A stretch of DNA of 64,000 nt from Streptomyces rubrogriseus (GTDB taxonomy: Bacteria; Actinomycetota; Actinomycetes; Streptomycetales; Streptomycetaceae): NCBI RefSeq assembly GCF_027947575.1, contig NZ_CP116256.1:6882001-6946000 (forward strand). Direction: 5' to 3'. Position numbers and translations under genes: made by a program. Below the pieces are notes generated by a model that saw nothing but the letters and a program-made list of their open reading frames with translations, was not told where the DNA came from and ran no database searches. Each line of letters starts with the position of its first letter. Within the stretch, counting starts at the first letter, position 1. This document shows, piece by piece, positions 62,195-64,000 of this stretch.

Positions 62195-62456
62195 GGCGGC
62201 AACTCCGCTTTCAACACACAGGGGGCAGGTGTCGTCATGGACGAGCGTAGCCCCGAGCCGGACGAGGTCCTCACTTACAAGAGACCGTCGCACTACGGTC
62301 CTTGGGCTCTACCCGGGGGATACTCGTGAACCGTATCACAAACTATTTGATGAGGTCTTTACCTCTGGGTGTGCTTGCTGTCACACGTGAGAGTGACCCT
62401 GCGCGTTTGTGCAATCACGGCGGCAACTTGTCTGGTATTGCGGCGATTTCCCGCTC
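62195..62456 (-). other. Upstream region of the atp operon
   Basis: 262 bp between two minus-strand genes. AT-rich around 62330-62365 (CAAACTATTTGATGAGG) where the operon promoter is expected; a small inverted repeat AGGT-CTTT-ACCT lies at about 62352-62363. No gene was seen. Confidence 0.5.
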
Positions 62457-63785
62457 CTACCGGGTCCCCGTACGGTGCCCGACGGCGGTCGCCCCGTTGA
62501 CGCCCGAGACGCCCACCGTGACCGGAACGCGCTCCTCGCCCTCCCCGTCGGCCGCCGCGTCCCCGGCCCCGGCCCCGCCCTCGTCGGCGGCAGCGGCAGC
62601 GGCCCTGCGGCGCCGGTAGCGCGGCGGCACCAGGCCCTCCGCCCAGCGCGGGGCGCGCGGGGTGAACCGCGGCAGCAGGAGCAGCACCAGACCGATCGCG
62701 CTGAGGAAGACGACGCTCAGCACGATCCACATCGACGCCGCGTTCACGGAGTAGGCGAGCGCGCCGAACGCGATGAGCGCGGAGAAGAAGTACATGATCA
62801 GCACCGCGCGGCTGTGCGAGTGGCCGATCTCCAGCAGGCGGTGGTGCAGGTGCCCCCGGTCCGCGGCGAACGGTGACTGGCCGCGCCAGGTGCGGCGCAC
62901 GATGGCCAGGATCAGGTCGGCGGCCGGGATGGCGATGATGGTCAGCGGCATCACCAGCGGGATGTAGACCGGCACCATCTGGTGCACCGAGTTGCGCTCC
63001 GACCCGGAGAACAGGTTCATCAGGTCGGGGTCGACCTGTCCGGTCACGGAGATCGCGCCGGCCGCCAGCACCAGCCCGATCAGCATGGAGCCGGAGTCGC
63101 CCATGAAGATCCGGGCGGGGTGCATGTTGTGCGGCAGGAAGCCGAGGCACATGCCCATGAGGATGACCGCGAAGAGCGAGGCGGGCGCCGCGGCCTCGAT
63201 GCCGTACGAGTACCAGATCCGGTAGGCGTACATGAAGAACGCCGCCGCCGCGATGCACACCATGCCGGCCGCGAGGCCGTCCAGTCCGTCCACGAAGTTG
63301 ACCGCGTTGATGGTGATGACGACCAGCGCCACCGTCAGCAGGGTGCCCTGCCACTGGGTCAGTGCGACCGTGCCGACGCCCGGCACCGGGATCCACAGGA
63401 TCGTCAGGCCCTGCACCACCATCACGCCGGCGGCGATCATCTGGCCGCCGAGCTTGATCAGGGCGTCGATCTCGAACTTGTCGTCCAGGACACCGATCAG
63501 CCAGATCAGCGCGGCCCCGGAGAGCAGCGCGCGCGGCTCGTTGGACTTCTCGAAGACCTCGCTGAGGTTGGTGAGGTGGTCGGCGACCAGCAGGCCGGCG
63601 CACAGCCCGAAGAACATCGCGATCCCGCCGAGCCGCGGAGTGGGTTCCCGGTGCACGTCACGTGCCCGGATCTCCGGCATCGCCCCCGCCACGATCGCGA
63701 ACTTCCGTACCGGCCCTGTCAGCAGATACGTCACCGCGGCCGTGATGCAGAGCGTCAGCAGGTATTCACGCACGGGCTTCCCCAC
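62457..63785 (-). CDS. Polyprenyl-phosphate glycosyl-1-phosphate transferase, WecA/MraY family
   Basis: 442 residues with about eleven membrane segments. Signature loops: EPTPRLGGIAMFFG, AVNFVDGLDGLAAGM (catalytic Asp pair), MHPARIFMGDSGSMLIG and ADRGHLHHRLLEIGHSHS. It moves a sugar phosphate (probably GlcNAc-1-P) from UDP-sugar to undecaprenyl phosphate at the cytoplasmic face, starting a wall polymer such as arabinogalactan-like or teichoic linkage units. The C-terminal 50 residues are Ala/Gly/Asp-rich and disordered. GTG at 63785 or GTG at 63773 is the start; the latter has GGGGAAG upstream. It lies between glyA-like and the atp operon, as in other Streptomyces. Confidence 0.92.
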   Translation of the reverse strand: MGKPVREYLLTLCITAAVTYLLTGPVRKFAIVAGAMPEIRARDVHREPTPRLGGIAMFFGLCAGLLVADHLTNLSEVFEKSNEPRALLSGAALIWLIGVLDDKFEIDALIKLGGQMIAAGVMVVQGLTILWIPVPGVGTVALTQWQGTLLTVALVVITINAVNFVDGLDGLAAGMVCIAAAAFFMYAYRIWYSYGIEAAAPASLFAVILMGMCLGFLPHNMHPARIFMGDSGSMLIGLVLAAGAISVTGQVDPDLMNLFSGSERNSVHQMVPVYIPLVMPLTIIAIPAADLILAIVRRTWRGQSPFAADRGHLHHRLLEIGHSHSRAVLIMYFFSALIAFGALAYSVNAASMWIVLSVVFLSAIGLVLLLLPRFTPRAPRWAEGLVPPRYRRRRAAAAAADEGGAGAGDAAADGEGEERVPVTVGVSGVNGATAVGHRTGTR

Positions 63786-63916
63786 AGGTCTCGCTGGCCA
63801 TCCTCAACCCCACACCCTAGCGATGCGCATGGCAATGCGACGCATACGGTTGAGGACTTACGGGTATCGACGATGGTTGCACGTGTGGCTGTGTACGCCT
63901 GTACGCCTACCCGGCC

Positions 63917-64000
63917 TCAGTCCGGGTACGGGGGGAATTCCGCGGTCAGGTCCCTTACGTCCGCCCGTGCCGCGGCCGGGTCCGTCGTACCGCGCAGCAC
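63917..64000 (-). CDS. glyA: C-terminal end of a minus-strand gene, probably serine hydroxymethyltransferase
   Basis: 27 residues up to the window edge, ending VRDLTAEFPPYPD. This Pro/Tyr-rich ending and the position upstream of the wecA-like and atp genes fit glyA of Streptomyces, recalled from the known gene order. The fragment is too short for certainty. No Shine-Dalgarno or start is present. Confidence 0.45.
   Translation of the reverse strand: MLRGTTDPAAARADVRDLTAEFPPYPD

Overview
The window is high-GC actinobacterial DNA. Strong third-position GC bias, leaderless and AGGAG-led starts, the polar-growth proteins Scy and FilP, a CBM2-FnIII-GH18 chitinase and the gene order all point to Streptomyces. 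From memory the order matches, in descending direction, the core-chromosome region of S. coelicolor from about SCO5429 to SCO5364 (Scy = SCO5397, FilP = SCO5396, atp operon about SCO5366-5374). No database search was possible, so family names rest on motifs and recall. No tRNA, rRNA, CRISPR array, prophage or intact IS element was recognised.

Layout. 1-1.2 kb: two sugar ABC permease genes, the first cut by the window edge. 1.3-8.1 kb: central carbon block (XRE regulator, pfkA, pta-ackA, pyk). 8.1-10.9 kb: a three-gene cell-surface operon (acidic secreted protein, DUF6114, DUF6230) with a strong hairpin between genes. 11.5-15.6 kb: YbbN-like thioredoxin, TetR regulator with a perfect palindrome in front, NADP oxidoreductase, GlxA-type regulator. 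15.6-19.0 kb: icmA, MarR regulator, two DUF3817 membrane proteins and a thiamine-binding-type protein, all on the minus strand, with a 24-bp palindrome at the icmA promoter. 19.2-21.3 kb: three tandem AIM24 genes. 21.3-26.1 kb: MarR regulator, OmpR-type two-component system, PepSY protein, MFS exporter. 26.3-29.2 kb: meaB, thiolase and methylmalonyl-CoA epimerase. 29.4-34.5 kb: scy and filP. 34.6-38.6 kb: two paralogous ABC-2 transporter cassettes, one with an apparent one-base frameshift. 38.6-41.7 kb: small conserved genes, an LLM oxidoreductase and nucS. 41.8-45 kb: a large membrane-anchored NTPase and a STAS protein. 45.1-49 kb: 3-hydroxyacyl-CoA dehydrogenase, TetR plus ABC-2 exporter, corrinoid adenosyltransferase. 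49-53.7 kb: membrane protein, NarL-type two-component system, chitinase with the classic chi promoter. 53.7-62.2 kb: DUF2550 gene and the complete ATP synthase operon on the minus strand. 62.4-64 kb: a WecA/MraY-type transferase and the tail of a gene that looks like glyA.

How the genes work together. pfkA, pyk, pta and ackA form a glycolysis/acetate node. icmA, meaB, thiolase, epimerase, 3-hydroxyacyl-CoA dehydrogenase and corrinoid adenosyltransferase are spread over 33 kb but together make much of a B12-dependent acyl-CoA (C4/C5) interconversion set. scy-filP organise hyphal tip growth. Most intergenic regulatory calls are inferences from symmetry and spacing.

Most striking observations: a common Streptomyces palindromic repeat inside the chitinase coding sequence just after the signal peptide; a single-G deletion that breaks the Pro-rich tail of an ABC ATPase; near-perfect palindromes in front of icmA and of a TetR gene; helically phased CTTCAG repeats between a two-component system and a PepSY gene; a 193-nt CTG-rich spacer inside the atp operon; and two little-studied surface or signalling modules (DUF6230/DUF6114, and the NTPase/STAS pair).
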